A DNA stretch of 64,000 nucleotides from Novosphingobium sp. IK01 (GCF_033242265.1 NZ_BTFW01000001.1:1116001-1180000); one strand, 5' to 3'; counted from the stretch's first letter, positions 33,674 through 45,436 are shown. Notes: a model not told the origin generated them from the letters alone. Numbers and translations are program-made.

Positions 33674-35146
33674 TCAGCCCAGGCGCCAGTCCCAGCCCAG
33701 CGGATCGCCGTCCATCGCCTCGACCCCCTGCGTGGCCAGATCGTCGCGCAGGGCATCGCTGCGCGCGAAATCCTTGTCCGCACGGGCCGCGCGGCGTTCG
33801 TCGAGCACGGCTGTAATCGCCTCGGGCGTGATTGTCGCGCCCTTGGGCGTCAGGCGCAGGTCGGTGCGCGCCAGAGTGGTCAGTTGCAGGCCCAGCACCG
33901 CGTCGAGCGCGCCGATCGCTGCCAGCTTGAGCGCCGGATCGACCTTCTTGAGCGCGATCACCTCGTCCATCACCGTGAGCGCCACGGCGGTATTGAGATC
34001 ATCGGAAATCGCCGCGTCGAAGCGTTCGACCAGCGGCGCGATCTTCGCATGGCGCTCCCAGCCCTCGCCCGAAGCGCCAGCCTCGACCCGCTCGCGCAGT
34101 TGCGCAACAGCCATGACCATCCGCTTGAGGCGCGTGAGCGCGGCGCCAAGGCCCTCCCACGAGAATTCCAGTTCGCTGCGATAGTGCGCCTGAAGGCACA
34201 GCAGGCGATAGGCGAGCGGGTGGTAGCCCTTGTCGATCAGCAGTTGCAGGCGCAGGAACTCGCCCGAAGACTTGCTCATCTTGCCCGAGCGTTCGACGAG
34301 GAAGTTGTTGTGCATCCACGTCCGCGCGCCCGAATTGGCCGGATTGGCCAGACTGCCCGCGCAGCAGAACGCCTGATTCTGGGCGATCTCGTTGGGATGG
34401 TGGATCTCGCGGTGGTCGATCCCGCCGGTGTGGATGTCGAACGGAAAGCCCAGCAACTGGCCCGACATGACCGAGCATTCGAGATGCCAGCCCGGCGCGC
34501 CGCGGCCCCACGGGCTGTCCCATTCCATCTGGCGGGTCTCGCCCTCTGGCGTCTTGCGCCAGATCGCGAAGTCGGCCTGATGGCGCTTGCCCTCGACCTG
34601 CTCGATGCGGCCTTCGCCCTCGTCCGTCGCCGCGCGGGCAAGGCGGCCATAATCGGCCACGGTCGAAACATCGAAATAGAGGCCGCCGGGCAGCTCGTAG
34701 CAGTGCTTGTCGGCGATTGTTTTGGCAAACTCGATCATCGCGGGCACATAGTCGGTGGCGATCGACCAGTGCGCGGGCTGGCGGATGCCCAGTGCGGCAA
34801 TGTCGGCCCAATAGGCCTGCGTATAGTGGCGCGCGATGTCCCAGATCGACTGTGAACCAGCCTTGGCGGCCTTTTCGAGCTTGTCCTCGCCCGCGTCCGC
34901 GTCGTCGGTCAGGTGGCCGACATCGGTGATGTTGATGACGTGGGTGAGCGCATAGCCCTTCCACGACAACGTGCGGCCCAGCACGTCGGCAAAAACATAG
35001 GCGCGCATGTTGCCGATGTGGGGATAGTTGTAGACCGTCGGCCCGCACGAATAGACGCGCGCCTCGCCGGGATGGACCGGGACAAAAGGTTCGAGCGCGC
35101 GGGTGAGGCTGTTGAACAGCGTGAGCGGGGCTGCGGTGTGCGTCAT
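33674..35146 (-). CDS. cysS: Cysteinyl-tRNA synthetase
   Basis: Class I aminoacyl-tRNA synthetase (490 residues). HIGH-type motif in TVYNYPHIGNMRAY, KMSKS motif in ERSGKMSKSSGEF, and zinc ligands expected in YSCGPT, HLECSVM and GGIDHREIHHPNE. The ATG at 35146 gives the family start; 26 codons of open frame further up lack similarity. It lies 74 bp downstream of cobT on the same strand. Confidence 0.97.
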   Translation of the reverse strand: MTHTAAPLTLFNSLTRALEPFVPVHPGEARVYSCGPTVYNYPHIGNMRAYVFADVLGRTLSWKGYALTHVINITDVGHLTDDADAGEDKLEKAAKAGSQSIWDIARHYTQAYWADIAALGIRQPAHWSIATDYVPAMIEFAKTIADKHCYELPGGLYFDVSTVADYGRLARAATDEGEGRIEQVEGKRHQADFAIWRKTPEGETRQMEWDSPWGRGAPGWHLECSVMSGQLLGFPFDIHTGGIDHREIHHPNEIAQNQAFCCAGSLANPANSGARTWMHNNFLVERSGKMSKSSGEFLRLQLLIDKGYHPLAYRLLCLQAHYRSELEFSWEGLGAALTRLKRMVMAVAQLRERVEAGASGEGWERHAKIAPLVERFDAAISDDLNTAVALTVMDEVIALKKVDPALKLAAIGALDAVLGLQLTTLARTDLRLTPKGATITPEAITAVLDERRAARADKDFARSDALRDDLATQGVEAMDGDPLGWDWRLG

Positions 35147-35220
35147 AGCCCCGCGCCTTGCCCCGGCGGGGCAGGTCCGGTCAAGCTTTGCCGTTGGAAC
35201 CTGTCCCGCCTCCTTGGCGA

Positions 35221-37041
35221 TCAATCGACCTCGAACAGGTCGGCGAGTTGTTCGACGATGGTGCCGCCCAGTTGCTCGACATCCATGATCGTCACCGCGC
35301 GGCGATAATAGCGCGTGACGTCGTGGCCGATGCCGATGGCGACAAGCTGGACCGGGCTCTGCTTCTCGATCCAGCCGATCACCTTGCGCAAGTGCTGTTC
35401 GAGATAGCCCGCGTGGTTGACCGAGAGCGTGCTGTCATCGACCGGCGCGCCATCGGAGATCACCATCAGGATGCGGCGGTCTTCGGGGCGGGCGAGAATG
35501 CGGCTGTGCGCCCAGAGCAGCGCCTCGCCGTCGATGTTTTCCTTGAGCAGGCCCTCGCGCATCATCAGGCCCAGATTCTTGCGCGCGCGGCGCCAGGGTT
35601 CGTCGGCCTTCTTGTAAACAATGTGGCGCAAGTCATTGAGACGGCCCGGATGAGCCGGTTTGCCACCGGCCAGCCAGGCCTCGCGCGATTGCCCGCCCTT
35701 CCACGCGCGGGTGGTGAAGCCCAACACTTCGGTCTTGACCCCGCAGCGTTCGAGCGTGCGCGCGAGAATGTCGGCGCTGATCGCCGCAATCGAGATCGGG
35801 CGCCCGCGCATCGAGCCTGAATTGTCGATCAACAGGGTGACGACGGTATCCTTGAACTCGACATCGCGTTCCATCTTGTAGGACAGCGACTGGCCCGGCG
35901 CGATCACCACGCGCGCGAGGCGGGCGGCGTCGAGCAGGCCTTCTTCCTGATCGAAATCCCAGCTGCGGTTCTGCGCGGCCATCAACCGGCGCTGAAGCCG
36001 GTTGGCCAGCCGGGTGACGACGCTTTGCAGGCCCTTCATCTGGTTGTCGAGATAGGCGCGCAGGCGGGTCAGCTCCTCCTCGTCGCACAGATCCGTGGCG
36101 GCGATCACCTCGTCGAACCGGGTGGTATAGGCCTGATAATCGAAATCTTCGGGCAGGTCGGTCCACGGACGGTTGGGCCGGGTCGGCAGCATGCCGTCCT
36201 CACCCTCGTCGTCGACATCCGAATCGGCGGGGTCATCGGGACGGTCGGTGTCTTCCTGACTTTCGCCCTGATCGTCACCCTGCGCGCTGTCGCCGGCCAT
36301 CTCGACCGGCTGCTGGTCGTCGGCAGAGGTCTCGGCTTCCTCGGGCTGTTCGGTGCCGTCGTCCTGGTCTTCCTCGTCTTCCTGGTCCTGGTTCTCGTTC
36401 GGCTCGGGAGGGGTGGCCTGGGTCAGTTCGAGATGGCCCAACATATCGAGGGCAAGCTTTTGAAAAGCCTTCTGGTCTTCAAGCTTGTCGGCCAGATGGG
36501 TGAAATCGTCGCCAGCGCGCGCCTCGATCCAGCTGCGCACCATGTCGGTGCCCAGACGGGCGAGCGGCGGCACGGACTGGCCGGTGAGCTTCTCGCGCAG
36601 CAGCAGCGCGATCGCGGTGGGCAGCGGCACTTCCTCGGGCTTGGTCGCGCGCGAGATCGGGTCGGCGGCGACGCGCTGGGCGGTCACCGCATCGAGATTG
36701 ACCTGCATGCCCGCATAGCCGCGCGAGCCGAGCGCCTCGTAGCGCACGCGCTCGACCGCATCATAGCAGGCCCGCGCGAGCAGTTCGGTCGGCGCGCCGG
36801 TCTCGTGAACACGGTCGTTGTGCAGCCGCAGGCGCAGCGCCATCGAATCGGCGGCGCCGCGCGCCTGCGCCACTTGCGCTTCGGGCAAGGCGCGACCGGG
36901 CATGGGCACGCGCATCAAATGGCCGGTCTGGCTGGCCTGATCGGAGGTCCAGGCCACCTCCACGTCGCTCTGTTCGGAAAGCGCCCGTGCGGTGCCGGTG
37001 AGCACCGAGCGGAAAGTGTCGAGAGGAGATTCGCCAGCCAA
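35221..37041 (-). CDS. cobT: Cobaltochelatase subunit CobT
   Basis: Subunit of 606 residues of the aerobic CobNST cobaltochelatase, a MoxR-like AAA/vWA chelatase. The middle (about residues 215-285) is very rich in Asp, Glu and Gln, as in other CobT proteins. A C-terminal vWA domain carries the [17 protein letters not shown]. The start is probably TTG at 37041, as no ATG occurs until residue 43; CGGAA lies upstream. CobS, normally adjacent, and CobN are absent here, so the partner genes must lie elsewhere. cysS downstream is unrelated in function. Confidence 0.93.
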   Translation of the reverse strand: MAGESPLDTFRSVLTGTARALSEQSDVEVAWTSDQASQTGHLMRVPMPGRALPEAQVAQARGAADSMALRLRLHNDRVHETGAPTELLARACYDAVERVRYEALGSRGYAGMQVNLDAVTAQRVAADPISRATKPEEVPLPTAIALLLREKLTGQSVPPLARLGTDMVRSWIEARAGDDFTHLADKLEDQKAFQKLALDMLGHLELTQATPPEPNENQDQEDEEDQDDGTEQPEEAETSADDQQPVEMAGDSAQGDDQGESQEDTDRPDDPADSDVDDEGEDGMLPTRPNRPWTDLPEDFDYQAYTTRFDEVIAATDLCDEEELTRLRAYLDNQMKGLQSVVTRLANRLQRRLMAAQNRSWDFDQEEGLLDAARLARVVIAPGQSLSYKMERDVEFKDTVVTLLIDNSGSMRGRPISIAAISADILARTLERCGVKTEVLGFTTRAWKGGQSREAWLAGGKPAHPGRLNDLRHIVYKKADEPWRRARKNLGLMMREGLLKENIDGEALLWAHSRILARPEDRRILMVISDGAPVDDSTLSVNHAGYLEQHLRKVIGWIEKQSPVQLVAIGIGHDVTRYYRRAVTIMDVEQLGGTIVEQLADLFEVD

Positions 37042-37119
37042 GATCAGTTCCGTATTTCAGGCACCCCGGGCCGGGAAAGGCAACCAAGCCAGACCGGCAC
37101 CGGGGCGCAAACCATCGCG

Positions 37120-37773
37120 TCAGCCGATAGATTGGCCGGTCTTGGCCCAATCCGCAAGGAAGCCTTCGATGCCCTTGTCGGTCAAAACGTGCTTGAACAG
37201 GCCCTTGATCACGGCGGGCGGCGCGGTGATCACGTCGGCACCGATCTTGGCGCTTTCGAGGATGTGGACGCCGTGGCGGATCGAGGCGACGAGGATTTCG
37301 GTCTCGAACGCGTAGTTGTCGAAGATCAGGCGGATGTCGCGGATCAGGTCCATGCCATCGAAGCCGTTGTCGTCGTGACGGCCCACGAAGGGCGAGATGA
37401 AGGTCGCGCCGGCCTTGGCGGCCAGCAGGGCCTGGTTGGCCGAGAAGCACAGCGTGACGTTGACCATCGTGCCATCGGCCGAGAGCTTCTTGCAGGTCTT
37501 GAGGCCGTCGATGGTCAGCGGCACCTTGATGCACACGTTGTCGGCGATCTTGCGCAGGATTTCGGCCTCGCGCATCATGCCTTCATGGTCGAGCGCGACC
37601 ACTTCGGCCGAGACCGGCCCATGGGTCAGGCCGCAGATTTCCTTGGTCACCTCGATGAAGTCGCGGCCCGACTTGGCGATCAGGGTGGGGTTGGTGGTCA
37701 CGCCGTCGAGCAGGCCGGTGGCGGCCAGATCGGCGATTTCGGCGGTATCGGCCGTGTCGACAAAGAACTTCAT
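37120..37773 (-). CDS. Transaldolase / fructose-6-phosphate aldolase family enzyme
   Basis: Short-form class I aldolase (217 residues) of the TalC/FSA group. The Schiff-base lysine is Lys83 in [34 protein letters not shown] and [11 protein letters not shown] are family motifs. Many alphaproteobacteria use this form as their transaldolase; sequence alone does not settle transaldolase versus fructose-6-phosphate aldolase. The ATG at 37773 was chosen; the frame extends 21 codons upstream without similarity. A 13-bp tandem repeat lies 65 bp upstream. Confidence 0.93.
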   Translation of the reverse strand: MKFFVDTADTAEIADLAATGLLDGVTTNPTLIAKSGRDFIEVTKEICGLTHGPVSAEVVALDHEGMMREAEILRKIADNVCIKVPLTIDGLKTCKKLSADGTMVNVTLCFSANQALLAAKAGATFISPFVGRHDDNGFDGMDLIRDIRLIFDNYAFETEILVASIRHGVHILESAKIGADVITAPPAVIKGLFKHVLTDKGIEGFLADWAKTGQSIG

Positions 37774-37837
37774 GGCGGTGTTTCCTGCGCAGGTTTGTGG
37801 AGCCTTCCACCCGTGAAGCCCACGGCGGCGGTCCACA

Positions 37838-37902
37838 TTGATTGTCCAAGTTGAGTGACCAACTTGATTGGCCAGGTTGATTGGCCAAGTTGATTCTGGG
37901 GC
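37838..37902. repeat. Tandem repeat, five units of 13 bp
   Basis: Units at 37838 (TTGATTGTCCAAG), 37851 (TTGAGTGACCAAC), 37864 (TTGATTGGCCAGG), 37877 (TTGATTGGCCAAG) and 37890 (TTGATTCTGGGGC, degenerate). The core TTGGCCAA is itself palindromic. The array lies between the divergent transaldolase and priA genes. Confidence 0.9.
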
Positions 37903-38032
37903 GGCCTATAGGCCACCTGCCCCGGCCTGTCAGGCCCGCTTGTGGCCACAAGGTGCGCTCATGCACACCCTTGCGCCCTGTTTCCCGCCTCCGGTTTGCC
38001 CTGTGGCGTCCCGCTCCCTATATCCGGGGGCG

Positions 38033-40228
38033 ATGACCCAGCCTTCTTCTGCTCGCATCCGCTGCGTGGTGTTCAACGCCGCCCTGGGTCCGCTCGACTA
38101 CAAGGTTCCTGCCCATCTCGACGTTCAGCCCGGCCATGTGGTGATCTGCCCGCTCGGGCCCCGCCAGATTCTGGGCGTGGTGTGGGAAGCCGACCGCCTG
38201 CCCGAAGCCGACGTGCCCGAGGCCAAGCTGCGCCCGATCCTGGGCGTGCTGCCGGTGCCCCCGCTCGGCGCGCCGCTGCGCCGGTTGATCGAGTGGTGTG
38301 CCGACTATTACCTTGCCCCGCTGGCCTCGGTCGCGCGCATGGCGCTCTCGAGCACGGCGGCGCTGCAAGGGGGCAGCACGGTTACCGAATATCGCCTCTC
38401 GGGCCGTGCCCCCGAGAGCCTGCCCAAGGGGCGCCTTACCCCCCAGCGCGCGCAGGCGATGGACCTCCTGATCGACCAGCAGGCGACCATCCGCGAACTG
38501 GCCGAAATCGCCGAAGTCTCGCAAGCCGTGCTGCGCGGGATGGTGACCGCAGGGCTGCTCGAAGCGGTGACCGTCGATGCCGACCGCGCCTACCCCCGCG
38601 CCGACCCGCACCATGCCCAGCCCGCACTCTCCGATGCACAAGGGGCCGTTGCCGCGCGCCTCGTCGCGGCGGTCAAGGCGCGGGCATTTCAGCCGTTCCT
38701 GCTCGACGGTGTGACCGGATCGGGCAAGACCGAGACATATTCCGAGGCGATTGCCGCGGCCCTCGAAGAGGGGCGACAGGTTCTCGTCCTCTTGCCAGAA
38801 ATCGCACTGACTCAAAGCTTTCTGTCGCGTTTTGAGCAACGCTTCGGCAGTCCGCCGGTCTCGTGGCATTCCGCGCTCAAGTCCTCGGAGCGGCGGCGGG
38901 CCTGGCGTGCGGTGGCGCAAGGACGCGCGCAAGTGGTGGTCGGCGCGCGCTCGGCACTGTTCCTGCCGTTTGCCAACCTGGGCCTGATCGTCGTCGACGA
39001 AGCCCACGAGATCAGCTTCAAGCAGGACGACGGGGTGCGCTACAATGCCCGCGACGTGGCGGTGATGCGGGCGCGGTTCGAAGGCGTTCCGGTCGTGCTG
39101 GCGAGCGCGACCCCGGCGCTCGAAAGCCTCCAGATGGCCGCGAGCGGGCGCTACGAACGCCTCGTCCTGCCCAGCCGTTTCGGGGGCGCGCAATTGCCAA
39201 CGATCCGCATTGTCGACTTGCGTGAGGACGTGCCCGAGCGCGGGCGCTGGCTGGCCCCCTCGCTCGTCGAAGGGCTGCACGAGCGGCTTGGCCGGGGCGA
39301 GCAGAGCCTGCTGTTCCTCAACCGGCGCGGCTTTGCCCCGCTGACTTTGTGCCGGACTTGCGGCCACCGCTTCCAGTGCCCCAATTGCTCGGCCTGGCTG
39401 GTCGAGCACCGGCTTTCGCACCGCCTCGCCTGCCACCATTGCGGCCACGAAGTGCCCACGCCCAACACCTGCCCCGAATGTGGCGAGCCGGACTGCCTCG
39501 TCGCCTGCGGGCCGGGGGTGGAGCGGATCGCCGACGAAGTGGCCCAGATCCTGCCCGAAGCGCGCGTCGCGCTCGTCACCTCCGACACACTGACGAGCGC
39601 GGCCAAGGCTGCGCAATTCGTCGAGCAGGCCGAGAACAAGGCGATCGACGTGATCGTGGGCACCCAGCTTGTCACCAAGGGCTTCCACTTTCCCGACCTC
39701 ACGCTGGTCGGCGTGGTCGATGCGGACATGGGCCTCGAAGGGGGCGACTTGCGCGCTGCCGAGCGGACTTATCAACAGGTCGCGCAAGTGGCGGGGCGCG
39801 CCGGGCGCGGCGAGAAGCCGGGCGAAGTGCTGATCCAGACCCGCCATCCCGAAGCCCCGGTCATCGCCGCGCTGGCCAGCGGCGACCGCGACGCCTTCTA
39901 CGAGGCCGAGACCGAAGCCCGGCGCGAGGCCCATGCCCCGCCGTTCGGGCGCTGGGCGGCGATCATCGTGTCGAGCGAGGACGAGGCCGAGGCGCGCGAC
40001 GCGGCCCGCGCCATCGGCGGCTGCGCGCCGCGCCTGCCCGACGTGATGATCCTGGGGCCCGCCCCTGCCCCGCTTTCGCTGCTGCGCGGGCGCTATCGCT
40101 ATCGGCTGCTGATCAATGCGCGGCGCACGAGCGAGGTGCAGAAGGTGATCCGGGGCTGGCTTGCCCCCTTGCGCTTTCCGCAAGGGGTGCGCGTGGCGGT
40201 CGATATCGATCCCTACAGCTTCGTTTGA
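38033..40228 (+). CDS. priA: Primosomal protein N' (PriA helicase)
   Basis: Replication-restart helicase (731 residues). N-terminal DNA-binding region, Walker A in GVTGSGKTETY, Walker B in VVDEAHE, and the zinc-binding insert with paired cysteines (LCRTCGHRFQCPNC, CHHCGH, CPECGEPDC). The helicase C-terminal part holds GTQLVTKGFHFP and QVAGRAGRG. The ATG at 38033 matches the family start; 55 codons of open frame further upstream have no similarity. The gene is separate from the recombination genes at the window start. Confidence 0.96.
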   Translation: MTQPSSARIRCVVFNAALGPLDYKVPAHLDVQPGHVVICPLGPRQILGVVWEADRLPEADVPEAKLRPILGVLPVPPLGAPLRRLIEWCADYYLAPLASVARMALSSTAALQGGSTVTEYRLSGRAPESLPKGRLTPQRAQAMDLLIDQQATIRELAEIAEVSQAVLRGMVTAGLLEAVTVDADRAYPRADPHHAQPALSDAQGAVAARLVAAVKARAFQPFLLDGVTGSGKTETYSEAIAAALEEGRQVLVLLPEIALTQSFLSRFEQRFGSPPVSWHSALKSSERRRAWRAVAQGRAQVVVGARSALFLPFANLGLIVVDEAHEISFKQDDGVRYNARDVAVMRARFEGVPVVLASATPALESLQMAASGRYERLVLPSRFGGAQLPTIRIVDLREDVPERGRWLAPSLVEGLHERLGRGEQSLLFLNRRGFAPLTLCRTCGHRFQCPNCSAWLVEHRLSHRLACHHCGHEVPTPNTCPECGEPDCLVACGPGVERIADEVAQILPEARVALVTSDTLTSAAKAAQFVEQAENKAIDVIVGTQLVTKGFHFPDLTLVGVVDADMGLEGGDLRAAERTYQQVAQVAGRAGRGEKPGEVLIQTRHPEAPVIAALASGDRDAFYEAETEARREAHAPPFGRWAAIIVSSEDEAEARDAARAIGGCAPRLPDVMILGPAPAPLSLLRGRYRYRLLINARRTSEVQKVIRGWLAPLRFPQGVRVAVDIDPYSFV

Positions 40229-40262
40229 CCGCCCCCTGTTGATCGGCCACCTCCCGTGCGTC

Positions 40263-41297
40263 TCAATCGCCGCGTTCGCGGTCCAGCAGGGCCTGCTTGA
40301 TGGCAAGGCCCCAGGCATAGCCGCCCAGCGATCCGTCCGAGCGGACCACCCGGTGGCACGGGATCAGCACGGCCACAGCGTTCGCCCCGTTGGCGCTGCC
40401 CGCCGCGCGCACGGCGCCCGGCTTGCCCACGGCGGCGGCGATCTGCGCGTAAGAGCGCGTTTCTCCGGGCGGAATGGCCTGAAGCTGGCGCCAGACCGCC
40501 TCCTGAAACGCCGTCCCGGCCACGTCGAGCGGGATGTGGTCGGCCCGCCCCGGTACCTCGACCGCATCGACGACCTGCCCCAGCAGGGCTTCGAACACCG
40601 TGCCACCTTCGACCAGCAAGGCCTTGGGAAACCTGCTTTCCAGCGCCTCCCGACCCTCGCCGAACGAGAGGCGGCAGACCCCCTTGTCGGTCGCGGCCAC
40701 CAGCATCGGGCCCAGTGTCGTGGCCACTTGGGCCCAGTGGATGGTTACCCCGGCCCCGCCATTGCGCCAGGCTGAAGGCGCCATGCCGAGTCGGTCGGCC
40801 TCCGCATAGAAGCGCGAGGGCGCGCCATAGCCCGCCGCGTGGATCGCCTCGGTCACGCTGGGCGCATGGCTCAACCCCTCGGCCATGCGCTGCTGACGCA
40901 GGGCGCGGCCATAGGCGGCGGGCGAAAGACCGGTGGCGCGGGTGAACACACGCTGGAAATGGCCGGGGGAATAGCCGGCCTGCTCCGCCAGTTGTGCGAG
41001 CGTGGGCGGTGTTTGCGCCTCCTTGATCATGGTCAGGGCCCCGGCCACGGCGGCCTCGTCGCGCGCCATGTCGTCGGGGTGGCACCGCAGGCAGGGACGC
41101 AAGCCTGCGGCACGGGCCTGCGCGCCATCGGCATAGAAACGGACGTTCGCGCGCGCGGGATGCCGGGCCGCGCAGGAGGGCCGACAGTAAATTCCCGTGG
41201 ACAGAACGCCGGTCACGAAAACGCCGTCAAAGGCCCGGTCGCGCGCCAAAACCGCCCGCCAGCAGGCCTCGGGATCGGGAAGCGGACACTGCGACAT
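40263..41297 (-). CDS. ada: Ada, bifunctional methylated-DNA repair protein and regulator
   Basis: Alkylation-response protein of 344 residues: an N-terminal zinc/methyl-acceptor domain, an AraC-type helix-turn-helix (about residues 85-180) and a C-terminal O6-alkylguanine transferase with IPCHRVVRSDG. The cysteines Cys38, Cys42, Cys69 and Cys72 fall at the same numbers as in E. coli Ada, where Cys38 accepts methyl from phosphotriesters. This supports the ATG at 41297 (preceded by CGGAGTTTTCG) over the ATG at 41324. It is convergent with priA, with a 34-bp gap. Confidence 0.95.
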   Translation of the reverse strand: MSQCPLPDPEACWRAVLARDRAFDGVFVTGVLSTGIYCRPSCAARHPARANVRFYADGAQARAAGLRPCLRCHPDDMARDEAAVAGALTMIKEAQTPPTLAQLAEQAGYSPGHFQRVFTRATGLSPAAYGRALRQQRMAEGLSHAPSVTEAIHAAGYGAPSRFYAEADRLGMAPSAWRNGGAGVTIHWAQVATTLGPMLVAATDKGVCRLSFGEGREALESRFPKALLVEGGTVFEALLGQVVDAVEVPGRADHIPLDVAGTAFQEAVWRQLQAIPPGETRSYAQIAAAVGKPGAVRAAGSANGANAVAVLIPCHRVVRSDGSLGGYAWGLAIKQALLDRERGD

Positions 41298-41399
41298 CGA
41301 AAACTCCGAACATGGTTTGCCCATCCCTCATGCCATTGCGGCGCCCTTCGTGCATCCCGCGCCTTGCGATCAAACCGAATCCCGGCCATTCCCCTGCCC

Positions 41400-42971
41400 A
41401 TGTTGCGCCGCCTCATCGCCCCGCTGCTCGCTGTTGCCGCCCTGTGTGTCGTGCCTGTCACGCCTTCCGGGATCACCGCCGCCCATGCCGACCCCGCCGA
41501 TATCGCGGCGGCGAGCCGTGGGGTCGTGCGCGTGGTCATCGTGCAGAGCGACGGGCATGGTTCCTCGCTGATCGGCCATGGCACGGGCTTTGCCGTCACC
41601 CCCGAATATGTCGTCACCAATGCCCATGTGGTCGATCCGCTGCGGCAGGACGACACGCTGATTGCAGGCGTCGTTCCCCCTGAGGGGCGCGGCGGCTTCG
41701 AGGCGCGCGTGGTCGCCTATTCGCCGCGCAACGACCTTGCCCTGCTCAAGATCAAGGGCGACGGACGACTGACCCCGCTCTCGCTCTATGCCGGACAGGT
41801 GACCGATGGCGCGGATGTGAGCGCGGTAGGCTATCCGGGCAATGTCGATCTGGCACAGGGGCTTTCGCTGGGCGATCTGGTCAGCCCGCAAGCAGCGGTC
41901 AAGACGCGCGGCTATGTCTCGGCCGGGCGCAGTTCCAAGGAATTCGACACCATCCTGCACACCGCACCGATTGGTGCGGGCAATTCGGGCGGCCCGCTGC
42001 TCGATGCCTGCGGGCGCGTGGTGGGGGTCAATTCGTTCGGCACGGTGAGCGACAACGGCACGGATTCCGCGTTCTATTTCGCGATCTCGATGCGCGAACT
42101 CTCGCGCTTCCTCCAGCAGGCCGGGGTCCAGGCCCATGCCAGCGACCTGCCCTGCACCTCGATCGCCGACCTCGACCGCGCCGAGAGCGAACGCGCCGCC
42201 ACCGACCAGGCCCGCCAGACCGCCGAGCAGGACGCCAGGGCGCTTGCCCGCAACCGCGCGCTCGAAACCGCGCGCCGTCAGGCCGAGATCGCCGTGCTGA
42301 CCGAGCGCGACAACGGCATGGCGCTGGCCGTGCTGATGCTCGTGGGCACGCTGGCAGCGGGCGGCAGCGCCTTCATCTTCGCCCAGCGCAAACGCCCGCA
42401 GGCGACCCGCATCGCCGGGGGCAGCGCGCTGATCCTGCTGCTGGGCGCGGGCGCGGCCTGGGCCTTGCGCCCGAGCCTGCAATCGATCGACACCCGCGCG
42501 CAGGACATGGTCGACGACCAGCCCGGCGCCAGCGCCTCGGCCAGCCCGCAACCCGCCACGCGCACGACCGGCAAGTTCATCTGCGTGCTCGATCCGCAGC
42601 GCAGCCGCGTGACCGTCTCGGACATCACCGATGTTCCCATCGAATGGTCCGCCGATGGCTGCATGAACCAGCGCAGCCAGTATGGACTTGCCAGCGATGG
42701 CTGGTCGCGCGTGCTGGTGCCCAATGGCGAAGACACCATCGCGGTCACCCATTTCGATCCCGACAGCCACACGTACACCGTCGAACGCTTCCTGATGGGC
42801 CTCGACGCGATGAACGCGGCGCGCGCCCAGCGCCAGAAGACGATCGCCCCGGCCTGCGGCGCAGGCGATGCCGAGGCGCGCCGCTTTGGCGACGCACAGG
42901 CTGCGATCCGCGCCCTGCTTCCCGCCGAACCCAACGAGCGCATGCGCTACAACTGCCAGCCCGCGCCCTGA
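41400..42971 (+). CDS. Membrane-anchored trypsin-like serine protease with unassigned C-terminal domain
   Basis: Protein of 523 residues. Signal peptide (about 1-31, ending in AHADPADI), then a HtrA/DegP-type protease domain with His76 (VVTNAHVV), Asp112 (RNDLALLKI) and Ser196 (GAGNSGGPLL). No PDZ domain follows; instead a charged helical stretch (about 245-300), two hydrophobic segments (about 305-325 and 338-356) and an extra domain (about 390-523) with Cys and Trp residues that I do not recognise. It appears to be periplasmic with a membrane tether. The substrate is unknown. It is transcribed alone. Confidence 0.85.
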   Translation: MLRRLIAPLLAVAALCVVPVTPSGITAAHADPADIAAASRGVVRVVIVQSDGHGSSLIGHGTGFAVTPEYVVTNAHVVDPLRQDDTLIAGVVPPEGRGGFEARVVAYSPRNDLALLKIKGDGRLTPLSLYAGQVTDGADVSAVGYPGNVDLAQGLSLGDLVSPQAAVKTRGYVSAGRSSKEFDTILHTAPIGAGNSGGPLLDACGRVVGVNSFGTVSDNGTDSAFYFAISMRELSRFLQQAGVQAHASDLPCTSIADLDRAESERAATDQARQTAEQDARALARNRALETARRQAEIAVLTERDNGMALAVLMLVGTLAAGGSAFIFAQRKRPQATRIAGGSALILLLGAGAAWALRPSLQSIDTRAQDMVDDQPGASASASPQPATRTTGKFICVLDPQRSRVTVSDITDVPIEWSADGCMNQRSQYGLASDGWSRVLVPNGEDTIAVTHFDPDSHTYTVERFLMGLDAMNAARAQRQKTIAPACGAGDAEARRFGDAQAAIRALLPAEPNERMRYNCQPAP

Positions 42972-43286
42972 TCTTTGCCAGCCTGCCGCAGGGCACCGGG
43001 TCAAGTATGGTGCCCTGCCCGCGTTGAAGATCAGGAAGACCTGATTCGCGAGCCCTGTGTCCATTGCGGCACACCCCCGGCGCCTTCGCCGCAAACCGTC
43101 CCGCAGACGATACGTTTGAGCCCCGTTTACGCATACGTTTGCGCCTCGATCAACAGCCCGACCCAACTGGTGGCTTGTCATACGGGTGCGACGTTGCTAG
43201 GCGCGCCGGGATTAGGGGGCGTCACGTGCATTTTTGCGCGTCATGCGCCTTGCTTGAAATCCTTGGACTGAAGGGGACTGAGGCGC
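42972..43286. other. Intergenic region upstream of the atp operon
   Basis: A 315-bp gap between the protease gene and atpH. It starts with a hairpin (42988-43018). Further on there is a 9-bp direct repeat ATACGTTTG at 43106-43114 and again about 33 bp later, of unknown meaning. The atp promoter should be here; I cannot assign its boxes confidently. Confidence 0.5.
42988..43018 (+). terminator. Hairpin after the serine protease gene
   Basis: Arms GCAGGGCACC and GGTGCCCTGC (perfect 10 bp) with an 11-nt loop, 17 bp past the stop codon. No T-run follows. Confidence 0.6.
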
Positions 43287-43841
43287 GTGGAGATTTCCGG
43301 CGGCATCACGGCCAGCCTTGCGGGGCGTTACGCTACGGCTCTTTATGAGCTGGCACATGAACAGGGCCAGGTTTCGGCCGTGGAAGGCGATCTGGAGCGC
43401 CTGACCGACGCGCTGCGCGAATCGAATGATTTCGCTGCGCTTATCCGCAACCCCCTGATCAGCCGCCACGCGGCTGGACAGGCAATGGCCGCAGTGGGTC
43501 AGACGCTGGGCGTCAGCCCGCTGACCGGCCAGTTCCTCGGCCTGCTGGCCAGCAAGGGCCGTCTGCCCAAGCTCGTCGACATCGCGCGGGCCTACACCAC
43601 GATTGCCGCCGCCCTGCGCGGCGAAGTGACCGCCCACGTCACCAGCGCTCACCCGCTCGACGATGCGCAGGTCGCGACCCTTGCCGACAAGCTGGCCGCC
43701 CGTGCCGGCAAGTCGGTCAAGCTCAAGACCGCGGTCGATCCCGACATTCTTGGTGGGCTGGTCGTCAAGATCGGCAGCCAGATGATCGACAGTTCGATCC
43801 GCACCCGTCTCAATTCGCTCGCCCAGGCCATGCAGGGCTGA
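43287..43841 (+). CDS. atpH: ATP synthase F1 subunit delta
   Basis: Stator subunit (184 residues) linking the F1 head to the F0 b subunits. Seen: [15 protein letters not shown] at the N-terminus and the C-terminal [20 protein letters not shown] motif typical of delta/OSCP. GTG start at 43287. It is the first gene of atpHAGDC. F0 genes (atpB, atpE, atpF) are elsewhere, as usual in alphaproteobacteria. Confidence 0.96.
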   Translation: MEISGGITASLAGRYATALYELAHEQGQVSAVEGDLERLTDALRESNDFAALIRNPLISRHAAGQAMAAVGQTLGVSPLTGQFLGLLASKGRLPKLVDIARAYTTIAAALRGEVTAHVTSAHPLDDAQVATLADKLAARAGKSVKLKTAVDPDILGGLVVKIGSQMIDSSIRTRLNSLAQAMQG

Positions 43842-43868
43842 AGCCAAAAAGTTTGCACGAAAGGCTGA

Positions 43869-45401
<1,533 letters not shown>

Positions 45402-45436
45402 GGGCCAGATCGCCTGAAGACAAGACACCAACCATC

